From Eriocheir sinensis (taxonomy: Eukaryota > Arthropoda > Malacostraca > Decapoda > Varunidae): a stretch of 64,000 nucleotides of DNA. The stretch is taken from positions 3,471,032 to 3,535,031 of the forward strand of contig NC_066516.1 of the NCBI RefSeq assembly GCF_024679095.1, written 5' to 3'. Both the position numbers and the translations under genes were made by a program. Below, one piece after another: positions 24,235 through 36,424 of the stretch (within the stretch, counting starts at the first letter, position 1; each line of letters opens with the position of its first letter). The notes under the pieces were generated by a model, which saw only the letters and a list, made by a program, of their open reading frames with translations, searched no databases and was not told where the DNA came from.

Positions 24235-24585
24235 GAGGAGAGAGAGAGAAAAAAGAGAGAGATGAGAGAGAGAGAGAGAGAGAGTAACAGAAGAAGGAAG
24301 AGGAGGAGGAAGAAAAATAATAAGGAAGGAGGAGAGGAGGAGAATAAAAAGAAAAGAAGGTTAATGCGAGAAAAAGAAGATAAGATCAGTGAGGAAAAAA
24401 AGTAAAAGAAGAAGGAGGAGGAGGAGGAGGAAGATCAATAAGAAGGAAGAGAGAGTAAGAGAAAGGAGAACAATAATAATAAGGTCAAGAAGAGAAAAAC
24501 AAGATAAAGTTAATATGAAAAGCAGGAGGAAGAGGAATAAGAGGTAAGAAATAGGAAGAGAAGGAGAGGAAAAGAGGATTTTTTT
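24102..24585. repeat. Purine-rich GGA/GA tracts
   Basis: (GGA)n at 24102-24132, (GA)n at 24198-24283, then A/G-rich sequence to the SINE. Confidence 0.9.
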
Positions 24586-24587
24586 TC

Positions 24588-24896
24588 AAGTGCTGTCTAT
24601 TGCGCCGGTAGGCTCTCTTGAGGGGTCTCTTCGACTACCCCAGCCCGTTAGTGGCGCGGGCGAATTTTATTTATAGTGACTGCCGTGGTATACGACTCTT
24701 GCCTGGCCCTTGCTGCCCCCCGGTGCTCCCCTTGACCGAAGTCGCTGAAGTTAGGGTTAACTGAGGATCCGGGCAGCATGTGGGTAATCTTCAGACACTC
24801 GGCGATATTTAAAAAAAATCAGCGTGTTTCTGTGGAACTCGAACCTAGGCCCACGGGCTCACCAAGCATGCACGCTGACCACTCGGCGTAGCAAAA
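24588..24896 (-). mobile_element. tRNA-like SINE, family S2 (diverged copy)
   Basis: On the minus strand it begins with a tRNA-like head: CCGAGTGGTCAGCGTGC followed by GGTTCGAGTTCC (B-box-like). It ends at a poly-A (T8 on plus). It shares ATTGCGCCGGTAGG and GCATGTGGGTA with the copies at 41556, 55446 and 60132. Confidence 0.75.
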
Positions 24897-25080
24897 GATG
24901 AAATTAGAGAGGAAAGAGGAATGAGAGAAGTAGGAAGAGTGATGACGGAATAAGAAAGAGGATAGGGGAAATAAGAGTGGAGAATATATAGGTATTACTT
25001 GTCAGTGGTCAGAAAGCTATACTATTATCCCGTTGACATAATTGTAAAGGTATCAGCAGGTAAATTACTAATAATGTGTG
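24897..25080. other. Unassigned purine-rich spacer
   Basis: No feature recognised. Confidence 0.5.
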
Positions 25081-25093
25081 TAGGGGGATGCTT

Positions 25094-25096
<3 letters not shown>

Positions 25097-25130
<34 letters not shown>

Positions 25131-25151
25131 AGACAGACGGAAAGCGCGCTG

Positions 25152-25184
<33 letters not shown>
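25097..25184. repeat. (GT)n and (AC)n pair in opposite orientation
   Basis: (GT)n at 25097-25125 and (AC)n at 25155-25184 could pair as a stem around a ~30-bp loop. Confidence 0.93.
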
Positions 25185-25187
<3 letters not shown>

Positions 25188-25500
25188 AAGGGAGCAGCAC
25201 CAGTTATTATGTTCGTGATTGTTGGCTCTAGGTATTAATCCAGCGCCCAATTAAGGGGTTTAGTGCACGCCCAAGCAATATTTCAAGCTATTAACACCTG
25301 TTCCCGCCCGATATCTAGTTAGTTCAAGGTTAGTTAAGCGCAACACACGCAATAATTTTTTAGTGTAGTCACCTTATTATTTTATTCTTTAATTTCGTTT
25401 TTGTAGCAAGTTTATATTGTTCTAAAATTATTCTTTCTGTTAATGAAGCTGTGTTCTCTTTCTATATCGTTATTTTTTTCTACGTTTCTAGACTTCATTC
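25185..25500. other. Unassigned AT-rich spacer
   Basis: No gene or repeat recognised. Confidence 0.5.
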
Positions 25501-25529
25501 ATTCTTTTTAATTATACTCCCTTTCTTCC

Positions 25530-25633
25530 TCCTCCTTCTCCTGCTCCTCCTCCTCCGCCTCCTCTCCATCCTCCTCCTATTACTACTACTATTACTACTA
25601 ATACTGCTGCTGCTGCTGCTGTGCTGCTGCTGT

Positions 25634-25703
<70 letters not shown>

Positions 25704-25710
25704 GCTATTA
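25530..25710. repeat. CTC/CTG/CTA trinucleotide arrays
   Basis: CTC-rich, then (CTG)n at 25604-25663, then (CTA)n at 25664-25704: stepwise single-base changes of a CTN unit. Confidence 0.93.
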
Positions 25711-25788
25711 ATACTACTTATACTATTTTTAAAAAGTTAAAATTAATACGTAATTACTTCTAATCTTCTTGTTCTTGTTCTTGTTTTT

Positions 25789-25818
25789 CTTCTTCTTCTT
25801 CTTCTTCTTCTTCTTCTT

Positions 25819-25849
<31 letters not shown>

Positions 25850-26035
25850 TTATTCTTCTTCTTCTTCTTCTTCTTCTTCTTCTTCTTCTTCTTCTTCTTC
25901 TTCTTCTTCTTCTTCTTCTTCTTCTTCTTCTTCTTCTTCTTCTTCTTCTTCTTCTTCTTCTTCTTCTTCTTCTTCTTCTTTTTCTTCTTCTTCTTCTTCT
26001 TCTTTTTCTCTATTTCTTCTTCTTCTTCTCATCAT
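25789..26035. repeat. (CTT)n microsatellite, ~245 bp
   Basis: Long nearly pure CTT array with a few interruptions. Confidence 0.97.
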
Positions 26036-26159
26036 CATCATCTTCAATCTAACGCAAGAGAGAGAGAGAAGGAAAAACAAAGATAAATACGAAATAAAAA
26101 AAATGAAAAAAAAAAAGCGTATTGCGTAACATCGTACAAGAGCACACTATACGACCTTT

Positions 26160-26230
26160 ACCAGAGAGAGAGAGAGAGAGAGAGAGTACTCGCTTCCACC
26201 CTCTCTCTCTCCCTCTCTCACTGAGTTCCC
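26160..26230. repeat. (GA)n followed by (TC)n runs
   Basis: (GA)n at 26162-26187 and CT-rich at 26200-26219, potentially a stem-loop. Confidence 0.88.
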
Positions 26231-26329
26231 AGACGCTCGCGGGAGTGGTGGTTCGCGTACGGTACTATATCGCGTGGCTACCGTGTGACCCCGCGCTGCA
26301 CCCATTATAGCTTGTGGTGGTTTTGGTGG

Positions 26330-26977
26330 TGGTGGTGGTGTGGTGAGGGAGAGAGCGAGAGGGAGAAAGGGAGAGAAGAAGAGGAAGAATAAGAATAAGA
26401 AGAATAAGACGAGGAGACAGAACTCATCAAAATATCTACAAAAGGAGGAATAACAAAGATAACAACGATAAAACCAAAACAATTGAAGTAGAAGAAGAAC
26501 AAAGAGTAGAAGGAAAAGGAGAAGAAGGAGGAGAAGAAGAAGAAGAACAGGGACGAGAACAATAAGTAGATGATAAAGAAGGAAAGTAACAATAACCAAA
26601 ACAATATTAAACCGAGGCAAATGAAATAGAAGACGAGGAGGAACAATAATAATAATAATAATAAGAAGAAGGAAAAAAAGATAAACGGAATAACAAGAAC
26701 AAAAAAAATAAAAAAAATAAAACAGAGAGAATTGAAGTAGAAGATTAAGAAGAAGAAGAAGAAGAAAAAGAAGAAGAAGAAGAAGAAGAAGAAGAAGAAG
26801 AAGAAGAAGAAGAAATAGGACAACAGCAGATAAAGAGAGAGATAAATTAGAAGAAAAAGAAGCAGAAGAAAAATAAGAAATAGACGGAAAACGACAACAA
26901 CAACAAGAACAACAACAAAAACAAACACAAAAAAGACAAATTAAGGAAAAAAACGACAAAAATAAGAGAAAAAATAC

Positions 26978-27060
<83 letters not shown>
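26330..27060. repeat. A/G-rich block with (GAA)n and (GA)n
   Basis: Low-complexity purine sequence with (AGA)n at 26750-26813 and (GA)n at 26983-27059. The long minus frames here are low complexity. Confidence 0.93.
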
Positions 27061-27061
<1 letters not shown>

Positions 27062-27178
27062 TGGTGGAGCTAAAAAAGGCAAGATGACGATGATTATGAC
27101 CTCCTGTTGTTGTTGCTTTTTCTCTCGAACGGGGCACTATGGCGGTTTTAAAATTTTGTCTGAGACTTTATTTTCTTT

Positions 27179-27400
<222 letters not shown>

Positions 27401-27467
27401 GTTAGATAATGAAAAAAAATATATTAGAAAGAAATAAGCCATAGAAAGGTAGAGAAATGAAGGTAAT

Positions 27468-27512
<45 letters not shown>

Positions 27513-27715
27513 CATTATTCCATAGTTATGATGTTTATATAATGTTTTTTGTTCTTATTCCCTTTTCATCATCTTTATCCGCCTCCCACATTCATCATTT
27601 TCACTTCTCTTGTCGCTTCAATTTTGTCTTATTCAGCCATGTATCGGAGGTGAGCGCCGAGGCCACGTGCAGCCTATAATGTATGCTCCAAACTTAATTT
27701 ATTTGCCTATTTAAT

Positions 27716-28130
27716 CGCCACCACCACCACCAGTAACACCACCACCACCACCTGTAACACTACCACCCTCATCGTCGTTCTTTCTCTATCTTCTTTTTCA
27801 ACAATACGTGTCCCCTTTCCCCCTCTATTCAGTGCTGCCTTATTCACGGCCACCACAACCAGTAACACCACCACTACACCCTCTCCACAGTTCTTACTCT
27901 GTTACCAACTTTTTCAACAATATATTTCCCATTTCCTTCCTCTATTCATAGCTACCCTGTTCATCAATCACCACCACCACCAACACCCTCACCACCGTTC
28001 TTACTCTATCATTATCTTTTTCAACAATACTTTTCCCATTTCCTTCTCTATTCATTGCTGCCTTATTCCCCTCCCCCCTCTACCACTACCAACAACTTCT
28101 CCATCGTTCTTCCTCTCTTATCATTATATT
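27716..28130. repeat. ~125-bp tandem repeat, three diverged copies
   Basis: Each copy has a CACCACCA tract, GTTCTTACTCT-like, TTTTTCAACAATA and CCATTTCCTTC-CTCTATTCA-GCTGCCTTATTC in the same order. Confidence 0.83.
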
Positions 28131-28135
28131 ATATA

Positions 28136-28470
28136 TACCCCACCTTCGTGGTGCAATGGTTACCGTGCCTACCTACGAATTCGTGGGTCCGGGTTCGAAC
28201 CAACAGTTGCACACCGACTGATCGGGTCGGTGTGCAGCTCAGCCAGCTATTCATTCTCCATTTTTGGCTGGGGGATAAATGAGTACCTGGGGACACCTGG
28301 GGAAGGTAAACTGTGGTAACCCGGATGTCACACTGACCCTGTGTCCCGGGGTGATGGGTTCTTCCCATTACAAACTCAAAGGCCAATGTGACGGGGATGA
28401 CCACCGGAGCCACGCGCAGCTCAAGCGAAGGCTCCCAGCCATATCTTTGCTTACTTATCAGGATTTCTTG
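28136..28470 (+). mobile_element. tRNA-like SINE, family S1
   Basis: The head has a pol III A-box-like TGGTGCAATGGTTACCGTG and a B-box GGGTTCGAACC. The body has ACCTGGGGAAGGTAAACTGTGG and ends with a CGCGCAGC segment. The same body is at 30206-30545. Confidence 0.82.
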
Positions 28471-28479
28471 GGGGGGGGG

Positions 28480-28735
28480 GGTAGGGGGGGCATTAGTTCT
28501 CCAATGTTTTCTATATCGGCCTCATAATATCCCTAAAAGTGCTTATTAATAAAAAAAATTCTACCACCTGCGCATGTTTGCTTTGCTCGCCCCCCCCTCC
28601 CCCACCAAACTCATGAACCTATGATGCCCTTTTGCCCCCCAAAATCTGCCCAAATTACGGGCCTAAAATGTGTGCTGGGGCGCCGAAATGTTTGAGAATA
28701 TGACCCCTTAATCTCACAGTCCAACAGTCATTCTT
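28480..28735. repeat. Interspersed repeat R1
   Basis: TTTTCTATATCGGCCTCATAATATCCCTAAAAGTGC and CAAATTACGGGCCT recur, in the same order, at 37340-37400 and 37875-37895, where an M1 insertion separates them. Confidence 0.65.
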
Positions 28736-29640
28736 GGGGAGGGGTTATGCGGGGTTGGAATGGGTTTATGTGGGGTTGGGAAGAGGCTATATGTAGGGTG
28801 GTGGAGGGTTTGGGAGGCTTACATGGGGTTGTGGGGTGTTAGAGAAGGTTACGTGGGATTGTGGGGTGTTAGGGAGTTACGTGGGGTTGTGGGGGGTTGG
28901 GGAGAGTTATGTGGGGTTGTGGGGGGTTAAGTAGAGTTACGTGGAGTTGTGGGAGGCTTGGGAAGGGTTACGTAGGGTTGTGGGGGGTTGGGTAGGGTTA
29001 CGTGGGGTTGTGGGGATTAAGCAGAGTTACGTGGGGCTGTGGGGATTAGGGAGTTTTATGTGGGGTTGGGGAGGGTTGCTTGGGGTTGGAGAGGGGTTAT
29101 GTTGTGTTGGGAAGGGGTTATGTGGGGTTACAAAGAAGTTATTTGGGGTTGGGGAAGGGTTATGTGAGATTGGGAGGGGTTGGGATTGTGGTGGGTTGGG
29201 AAGGGGTTAAGTGGGGCTGTGGGGGGGTTGGGATGGGTTATGTAGGGTTGTTGGGGGTTGGGGAAAAGTTATGTGGGGTTGGGAGGGGTTGGGGTGGTGG
29301 GGAGGGATTAGTTGGGTTAGGGGAGGGGTTATATATGAAACTGTGGGGTTTGGGGAGGTTCTATATGACTTATGTGGGGTAGGGGAGGGGTTATGTAGGG
29401 GTTGGGGAGGTTCGAGAGGAGTTATGTGGGGTTGAAGGGGAGTTATACGGGGTTGAGAGGTTATGATCGGCTTATGGAAGGTTTTCAGCAGCGACCCCTG
29501 GCATCAAGCATGGAATCGGCGTTTATGTTCATTATAGTTGTTGTGGGCAGTAAAATATAATAATAGCAATGTGCGTAGGTGTGCTTTGAGGGGTTATGTG
29601 GGGTTTGGGGGGCTATGTGGAGTTGAAGGGGGGTTATGAG
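28736..29640 (+). repeat. G-rich minisatellite (GGGGTTATGTGGGGTTG-type)
   Basis: About 900 bp of degenerate units combining TTATGTGGGGTTG, GGGGGGTTGGG and GGTTACGTGGGGTTG, strongly G-rich on the plus strand. The protein frames are simple shadows of the repeat. 29465-29580 is an internal non-repeat island. Confidence 0.92.
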
Positions 29641-29860
29641 GGGTTGGGAAGTGCCTACACCGACGACTCGAGGCAACTTAGAGCACTGTGAAAGACCCCA
29701 TTACCCCACTGCGCCCGGTAGGTGCTGCCCCCTGTGGACAAACACGCGGGGAAAGACGGAGGTAGGCGAGAACGCTTTGTACGAATTAACGTACGAGGTG
29801 ACATGGAGTAACCGCATCATCTATTTCCTTCGCGCAGGCCTGGGGGGTTCCCTGCTGTTT
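29641..29860. other. Unassigned unique sequence
   Basis: Not repetitive by eye and no gene recognised. Confidence 0.5.
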
Positions 29861-29864
29861 CTTG

Positions 29865-30040
29865 TTCGTTATGGGCGTGATATAGTGGTTTCCTTAGACT
29901 TGAGGAAGCTGCGGGCATAGGAGAGTGGGTGGTTGGTCTTCCCCGAGCCATAGAATAAATACGTAGAATATTTTGACATGTGCAATGCGTCCCCGCGCCT
30001 CCGAGATGGCCCGCCCACCGCCTCCGTGCAGCTAGCGGGT
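29865..30040. repeat. Interspersed repeat R2, copy 1
   Basis: GTTATGGGCGTGATATAGTGGTTTCCTTAGAC..GAGGAAGC...GGTCTTCCCC...AATAAATA...CCGAGATGGCCCGCCCACCGCC matches two copies at 36425-36600 and 36705-36850. Confidence 0.78.
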
Positions 30041-30205
30041 TGGGGCTTATTCAGTGGCGGATCTAGAAATTTTTTTTGGGGGGGAGCACTAGTCAATCGG
30101 CTCGCAACCAAAATTTCTCGGTTGAATAGAGATTTTGGGTTCTATTCCCGGGCAGAGTGAGAGTTGAAATGGGCTTTCTCTCTTTACACCCCAGCCCCTG
30201 CGCCT

Positions 30206-30545
30206 CCCTAGCTGAGTGGTTGCTGTGACCGCCTACCTCTCCACGGGGCACCGGTTCGAGTCCGATTAGAGTTCAAGTCCGATTAGGTGCCTTCGGCACA
30301 GCCCACCCAGCTATTGCTCCTGTTCATCCTTCCTTTCGGGGTGGTCGATAAAGCGGTACCTGGGGAAACTTGGGGAAGGTAAATTGTGGGAATCCTGACG
30401 GCATGGGGCCAAGTGTCCCCGGGCTAGTGGATACGAATCCACCACAGGCTCAAAAAGTCAAGGAGGTGGAAATGACCACGGATGCAACGCGCAGCAATAT
30501 CTCATGTTCCCCACTTTACCTACGAGTATTACTTAATTAGGAAGA
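30206..30545 (+). mobile_element. tRNA-like SINE, family S1
   Basis: Head with GCTGAGTGGTTGCTGTGACC (A-box-like) and GGTTCGAGTCC (B box). The body shares TACCTGGGGAAACTTGGGG, AAGGTAAATTGTGG and an end with AACGCGCAGC with the copy at 28136-28470. A small internal duplication repeats AGTCCGATTAG. Confidence 0.82.
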
Positions 30546-30639
30546 CATTGTAGGCTAGTTTCTGGGTTACTAATTTTTCCCATCCCAGCCTGTCCTCCAT
30601 ATTGTACTTCTAAAATGTTAGGTTACAAGAGGAGCTTCA

Positions 30640-31045
30640 TTACCTTTATTTGTGAGATGAATGTGGAAGAGAGGCTGGAGGAGGAGAAAATATTTGCTCT
30701 TGAGTTTACTTACACTTGATGATGACATTTGAGAAGCACATCCGTTCCATGTCTTCCACTTGCACAGAAGACAGGCTTACTTTGTTAGGCCTTTAAAATA
30801 TTTGCTTGTGACTCAACTGTAATCAAATCTTTTTATGCATTCATTTTCCCCCACTTTGAGTATTGTGCTCCTGTTTGGATGTCTGTTGCCAATTGCAATT
30901 TAAAGTTACTTGACAGAACTATCAATTCAATTAAATTTGTTTCTCTGGCACTTAATAATTCTTGATCTTGATCATCGGCGTCAAGTTGGTGCCCTTAGCA
31001 TTTTATTTAAAGTTTTTTAAGAATAATCGGCATCCCTTACTTTTT
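30640..31045 (+). pseudogene. LINE C-terminal fragment
   Basis: Plus-strand pieces read DDDMTFEKHIRSM, FEYCAPVWMSVANCNLKLLD and LDHRRQVGALSILFK with stops between them. This is the thumb/C-terminal region of a jockey/I-type LINE. Confidence 0.72.
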
Positions 31046-31059
31046 TTTTTTACAGAAAG

Positions 31060-31690
31060 GAGTCAGTTCAAGAGCATAAAAAAAGGAAACAATAATGAAA
31101 AAAAAAAAAAAAGCCCGCTACTCACTGCTCCTAAAGAGTTAGAGGAGTGGCCGAAAGATAGGTCAATTTCGGGAGGAGAGGTGTCCTGATACCCTCCTCT
31201 TGAAAGAGTTCAAGTCGTAGGCAGGAGGAAATACAGATGAAGGAAGATTGTTCCAGATTTTACCAGCGTGAGGGATAAAAGAGTGAAGATGCTGGTTAAC
31301 TCGTGCGTAAGGGATTTGGACAGTAAAGGGATGAGCTTGAGTAGAAAGTCGCGTGTGGCGAGGCCACGGGAGGTGGGGGAGGCATGCAGTTAGCAAGTTC
31401 AGAAGAGCAGTCAACGTGAAAATATCGATAGAAGATAGAAAGAGAGGCAACATGGCGGCGGAATTTAAAAGGTAGAAGACTATCAGTAAGAGGAGGAGAG
31501 CTGATGAGACGAAGAGCCTTAGACTCCACTCTGTCCAAGAGAGCTGTGTGAGTGGAGCCCCCCCATACGTGGGATGCATACTCCATAAAACGATACATAA
31601 CGCCCAACTTCGAGGAAGCTGATTTAGTGAAAGAGGAGATGTGAAGTTTCCAGTTGAGATTTTGAGATAAGGATAGACCGAGGATGTTTA
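31060..31690 (-). pseudogene. LINE C-terminal fragment (jockey/RTE-like)
   Basis: The minus strand encodes YRFMEYASHVWGGSTHTALL, LDRVESKALRLISSPPLTD, SELANCMPP and, after a frame change near 31440, HSFIPHAGKIWNNLPSSVFP and YDLNSFKRRVSGHL. A poly-A-like tract (minus T, plus A-rich 31077-31112) lies near its 3' side. Truncated, with at least one frameshift. Confidence 0.85.
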
Positions 31691-32480
31691 GTGTTTCTTC
31701 TTTTCTTCCTTGTTTTCATTCACTTCAACTTATGTTTTACTTTTTCTCCTCCTCTTCGCCTTCTTGCTGTCTCTTTTTCCTTTACTTCTTCTTAACTTAC
31801 TTTACATCTTTCTTCGTCCTTATGTTCATCCCCTTATGCTTTCCTCTCTTTCTCCTCCTCCTCCTCTTTATTTTTTTCCATTTTCACTCTTCTTTTTCCT
31901 CTGCATATCCTCTTTATCTCTTTCTTTTCCAATATTTTAATTTTTTTCGTCTTCTACTTCTCTCCTCCTCCTTCTCTTCCTCTTCCTCCTCCTCCTCCTC
32001 CGCCTCCTCCTCCTCCTCCTCCACTCTTCACATTAATTGGCTCTTCCCTTCAGCTAAAATATTACATCTTTCCTTAATACTTATCGTCATGAATATTCCA
32101 CATTTTATAGGGTGGACTAACACCTCCTCACTCTTATCTCCAACTCCACATCAGCATCCACCCCTTCTTCTCTTCTTCATCTTCTTTCTTTCCTCTTATT
32201 CTTCGACTTCTCCTCCTCCTCCTCCTCCTCCTGTTTCCATGTTTCCCTTTCTCTCATTATTATTATTATCGTTTGCATATTCCTCCTTCTCTCCTTACTC
32301 ATCCACTTCCTCTTCCTCCTCCTCCTCCTCTCCAGATCCTTCTCTTCGGCCCATATTCACCCACATTTGATAAGGGGTTCGTATCTAACTAACTAATCAA
32401 CCATCTAACTATCTATCTAGCTAACTAACTGCTTGACTGTCCACTAAACTAACTATTAAGCTACCTAATTTAAGAACTGT
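31691..32480. other. Pyrimidine-rich low-complexity sequence
   Basis: CTT/CTC-rich to about 32350, then a CTAA/CTAT tetranucleotide-like stretch (32378-32465). No gene. Confidence 0.75.
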
Positions 32481-32604
32481 CTAGCTATGGAACTTGCTGT
32501 CTAATTTCCTCCCTCTCTCCCGCACTCTGAAATCAATATATATTCATAATTTTCGCGAAGAGAGACGAAAGTATATATATGTAAAAGAAAATGTTCGAGG
32601 TGTC

Positions 32605-33335
<731 letters not shown>

Positions 33336-33338
33336 GGT

Positions 33339-35165
33339 AGGCGATATGCCTAAGAGAGCAAACTCCGAACAACAAACCCGGGCAGGTGGAGGTCGTTAGC
33401 CGTGGTAGGCATTTCACCTAGGAGAGCAAACTCTAAACAAACCCGGGCAGGTGGGACTCGTTAGCTATGGTAGGCAATTCACCTAGGAGAGCAAACTCCG
33501 AACAACAAACCCGGCCAGGTGGAGGTCGTTAGCCGTGGTAGGCAGTTCACCTAGGAGAGCAAACTCCGAACAACAAACCCGGCCAGGTGGAGGTCGTTAG
33601 CCGTGGTAGGCAGTTCACCTAGGAGAGCAAACTCCGAACAACAAACCCGGCCAGGTGGAGGTCGTCAGCCGTGGTAGGCAGTTCACCTAGGAGAGCAAAC
33701 TCCAAACAACAAACCCGGCCAGGTGGAGGTCGTTAGCCGTGGTAGGCAGTTCGCCTAGGAGAGAAAACTCCGAACAACAAACCCGGCCAGGTGGAGGTCG
33801 TTAGCCGTGGTAGGCAGTTCGCCTAGGAGAGTAAACTCCGAACAACAAACCCGGCCAGGTGGAGGTCGTTAGCCATGGTAGGCAGTTCACCTAGGAGAGC
33901 AAACTCCAAACAACAAACCCGGCCAGGTGGAGGTCGTTAGCCGTGGTAGGCAGTTCACCTAGGAGAGCAAACTCCAAACAACAAACCCGGCCAGGTGGAG
34001 GTCGTCAGCCGTGGTAGGCAGTTCGCCTAGGAGAGCAAACTCCAAACAACAAACCCGGCCAGGTGGAGGTCGTTAGCCATGGTAGGCAGTTCACCTAGGA
34101 GAGCAAACTCCAAACAACAAACCCGGCCAGGTGGAGGTCGTTAGCCGTGGTAGGCAGTTCACCTAGGAGAGCAAACTCCAAACAACAAACCCGGCCAGGT
34201 GGAGGTCGTTAGCCATGGTAGGCAGTTCGCCTAGGAGAGCAAACTCCAAACAACAAACCCGGCCAGGTGGAGGTCGTTAGCCATGGTAGGCAGTTCACCT
34301 AGGAGAGCAAACTCCAAACAACAAACCCGGCCAGGTGGAGGTCGTTAGCCGTGGTAGGCAGTTCACCTGGAGAGCAAACTCCAAACAACAAACCCGGCCA
34401 GGTGGAGGTCGTTAGCCGTGGTAGGCAGTTCGCCTAGGAGAGTAAACTCCGAACAACAAACCCGGCCAGGTGGAGGTCGTTAGCCATGGTAGGCAATTCA
34501 CCTAGGAGAGCAAACTCCAAACAACAAACCCGGCCAAGTGGAGGTCGTTAGCCATGGTAGGCAGTTCACCTAGGAGAGCAAACTCCAAACAACAAACCCG
34601 GCCAGGTGGAGGTCGTTAGCCATGGTAGGCAATTCACCTAGGAGAGCAAACTCCAAACAACAAACCCGGCCAAGTGGAGGTCGTTAGCCGTGGTAGGCAG
34701 TTCACCTAGGAGAGCAAACTCCAAACAACAAACCCGGCCAGGTGGAGGTCGTCAGCCGTGGTAGGCAGTTCACCTAGGAGAGCAAACTCCGAACAACAAA
34801 CCCGGCCAGGTGGAGGTCGTTAGCCGTGGTAGGCAGTTCACCTAGGAGAGCAAACTCCGAACAACAAACCCGGCCAGGTGGAGGTCGTCAGCCGTGGTAG
34901 GCAGTTCACCTAGGAGAGCAAACTCCAAACAACAAACCCGGCCAGGTGGAGGTCGTTAGCCGTGGTAGGCAGTTCACCTAGGAGAGCAAACTCCAAACAA
35001 CAAACCCGGCCAGGTGGAGGTCGTTAGCCGTGGTAGGCAGTTCGCCTAGGAGAGTAAACTCCGAACAACAAACCCGGCCAGGTGGAGGTCGTTAGCCATG
35101 GTAGGCAGTTCGCCTAGGAGAGCAAACTCCGAAAAACAAACCCGGGCTTGTGGTGCCCGTTAAGT
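33339..35165 (+). repeat. 68-bp satellite array, about 27 copies
   Basis: Unit landmarks GTTAGCCGTGGTAGGCAGTT, CACCTAGGAGAGCAAACTCC, AACAACAAACCCGGCCAGG and TGGAGGTC recur at exactly 68 bp. The first two units and the last are divergent, as expected at array edges. Variant positions (CCGTGG/CCATGG, TTCAC/TTCGC, CTCCG/CTCCA, GAGCA/GAGTA) are shared among units in a patterned way. No coding frame runs through. Confidence 0.97.
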
Positions 35166-35284
35166 GTCGTAGACAATCCACGTTTTGGGAACAACAAAGA
35201 AAATGAAAATGAAAAAGAACAACAGAAAAGAGGAAAATATAGAAACGAAACATCGAGAAAAAAACACACACATCATCCACCATT

Positions 35285-36125
35285 AGGCCCTAACTAACAT
35301 CATCAAAATTATGGGTGGGTCTTTTCTGGGGAGAAAGAGGCTTATCCACACCAAAGAACATCAAAAAGGGATGATATAGAAAAGAACACCGAAAAATATA
35401 GAAAAGAAAAAAAAGATCAGAACAAAACATCGAAAAAGAAAAGTAACAGCAATAATTGAAAAAACATCAATAAAAGAAAACTACAAAGAAACATCATCCA
35501 CCTTTCGGCCCTGACTAACATCACCAAAATTATGGGTGGGTCTTTTCTGGGGAGAAAAAGGCTCATCCAGACCAAAGAACATCAAAAGGGATGGTATAGA
35601 AAAGAACACCGAAAAATATAGAAAAGAAAAAGAACAGAAAAAACCTCGAAAAAGAAAAGTAACAGCAATAAAAGAACAACACCACGAAAAGAAAAATACA
35701 AAGAAACATCATCCGCCTTTCGGCCCTGACTAACATCACCAAAATTATGGGTGGGTCTCTTCTGGGAGGAAAGAGGCTCATTCAGACCATCAAAGAACAT
35801 CAACAAAAGGATGACATTGAAAAGAACATCAAGAAAGAAAGAAAAAGAGAAAAAGAACAGAAAAAATATAGAAAAAGAAAAATATCAAGAAAAAAAAAAA
35901 ACAAGAAAAATACAAGGAACATCATCCACCTTTTGGCCCTCAGTAACATCACCAAAATTATGGGTGGGTCTCTTCTGGGAGGAAAGCGGCGCACCCAGAC
36001 CATCGAAGAACATCAACAAAAGGATGATAGAGAAAAGAACATCAAGAAAGAAAGAAAAAGAGAAAAAAAACAGAAAAAAATACCGAAAAAGAAAAAGAAA
36101 GAAAAAGAAAGACCTATAATTGTAA
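35285..36125. repeat. ~215-bp tandem repeat, four copies
   Basis: Anchor AAAATTATGGGTGGGTCT occurs at about 35305, 35526, 35741 and 35953 (spacings ~221, 215, 212), each followed by GAAAGAGGCTCATCCAGACC-like and A-rich sequence. Confidence 0.93.
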
Positions 36126-36233
36126 ATATTCTTCAACTTATTAATCTAATAATCAAATTAATTTCTCCAAATAAATTTAAAGTAAGGGGAGCAGCCATAT
36201 TTCCCACTCTAAATAAAAATCACCACTTGATTC

Positions 36234-36342
<109 letters not shown>

Positions 36343-36424
36343 ATTAATTCCGTTATTAAAAATTATAATATTTCTTTTTGGGGGAGCACGTGACCAGGTG
36401 CCCTCCTCTGGATCCGCTACTGGA

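Noticed and set aside
26147..27082. 311-codon hydrophobic minus-strand frame suggesting a membrane protein
   Set aside because: Hydrophobicity results from TTC/CTT/TCT codons of the GAA/GA repeats.
28150..28215. Functional tRNA gene
   Set aside because: A- and B-box-like motifs are present but the cloverleaf does not close and a SINE body follows; the same applies to 30206, 55446 and 60132.
28941..29435. Gly/Trp/Val-rich plus-strand frames
   Set aside because: Present in several frames of the G-rich minisatellite, as expected of a repeat.
33339..35165. Possible CRISPR-like direct repeats
   Set aside because: Units are contiguous 68-bp copies without distinct spacers, in a eukaryotic context.
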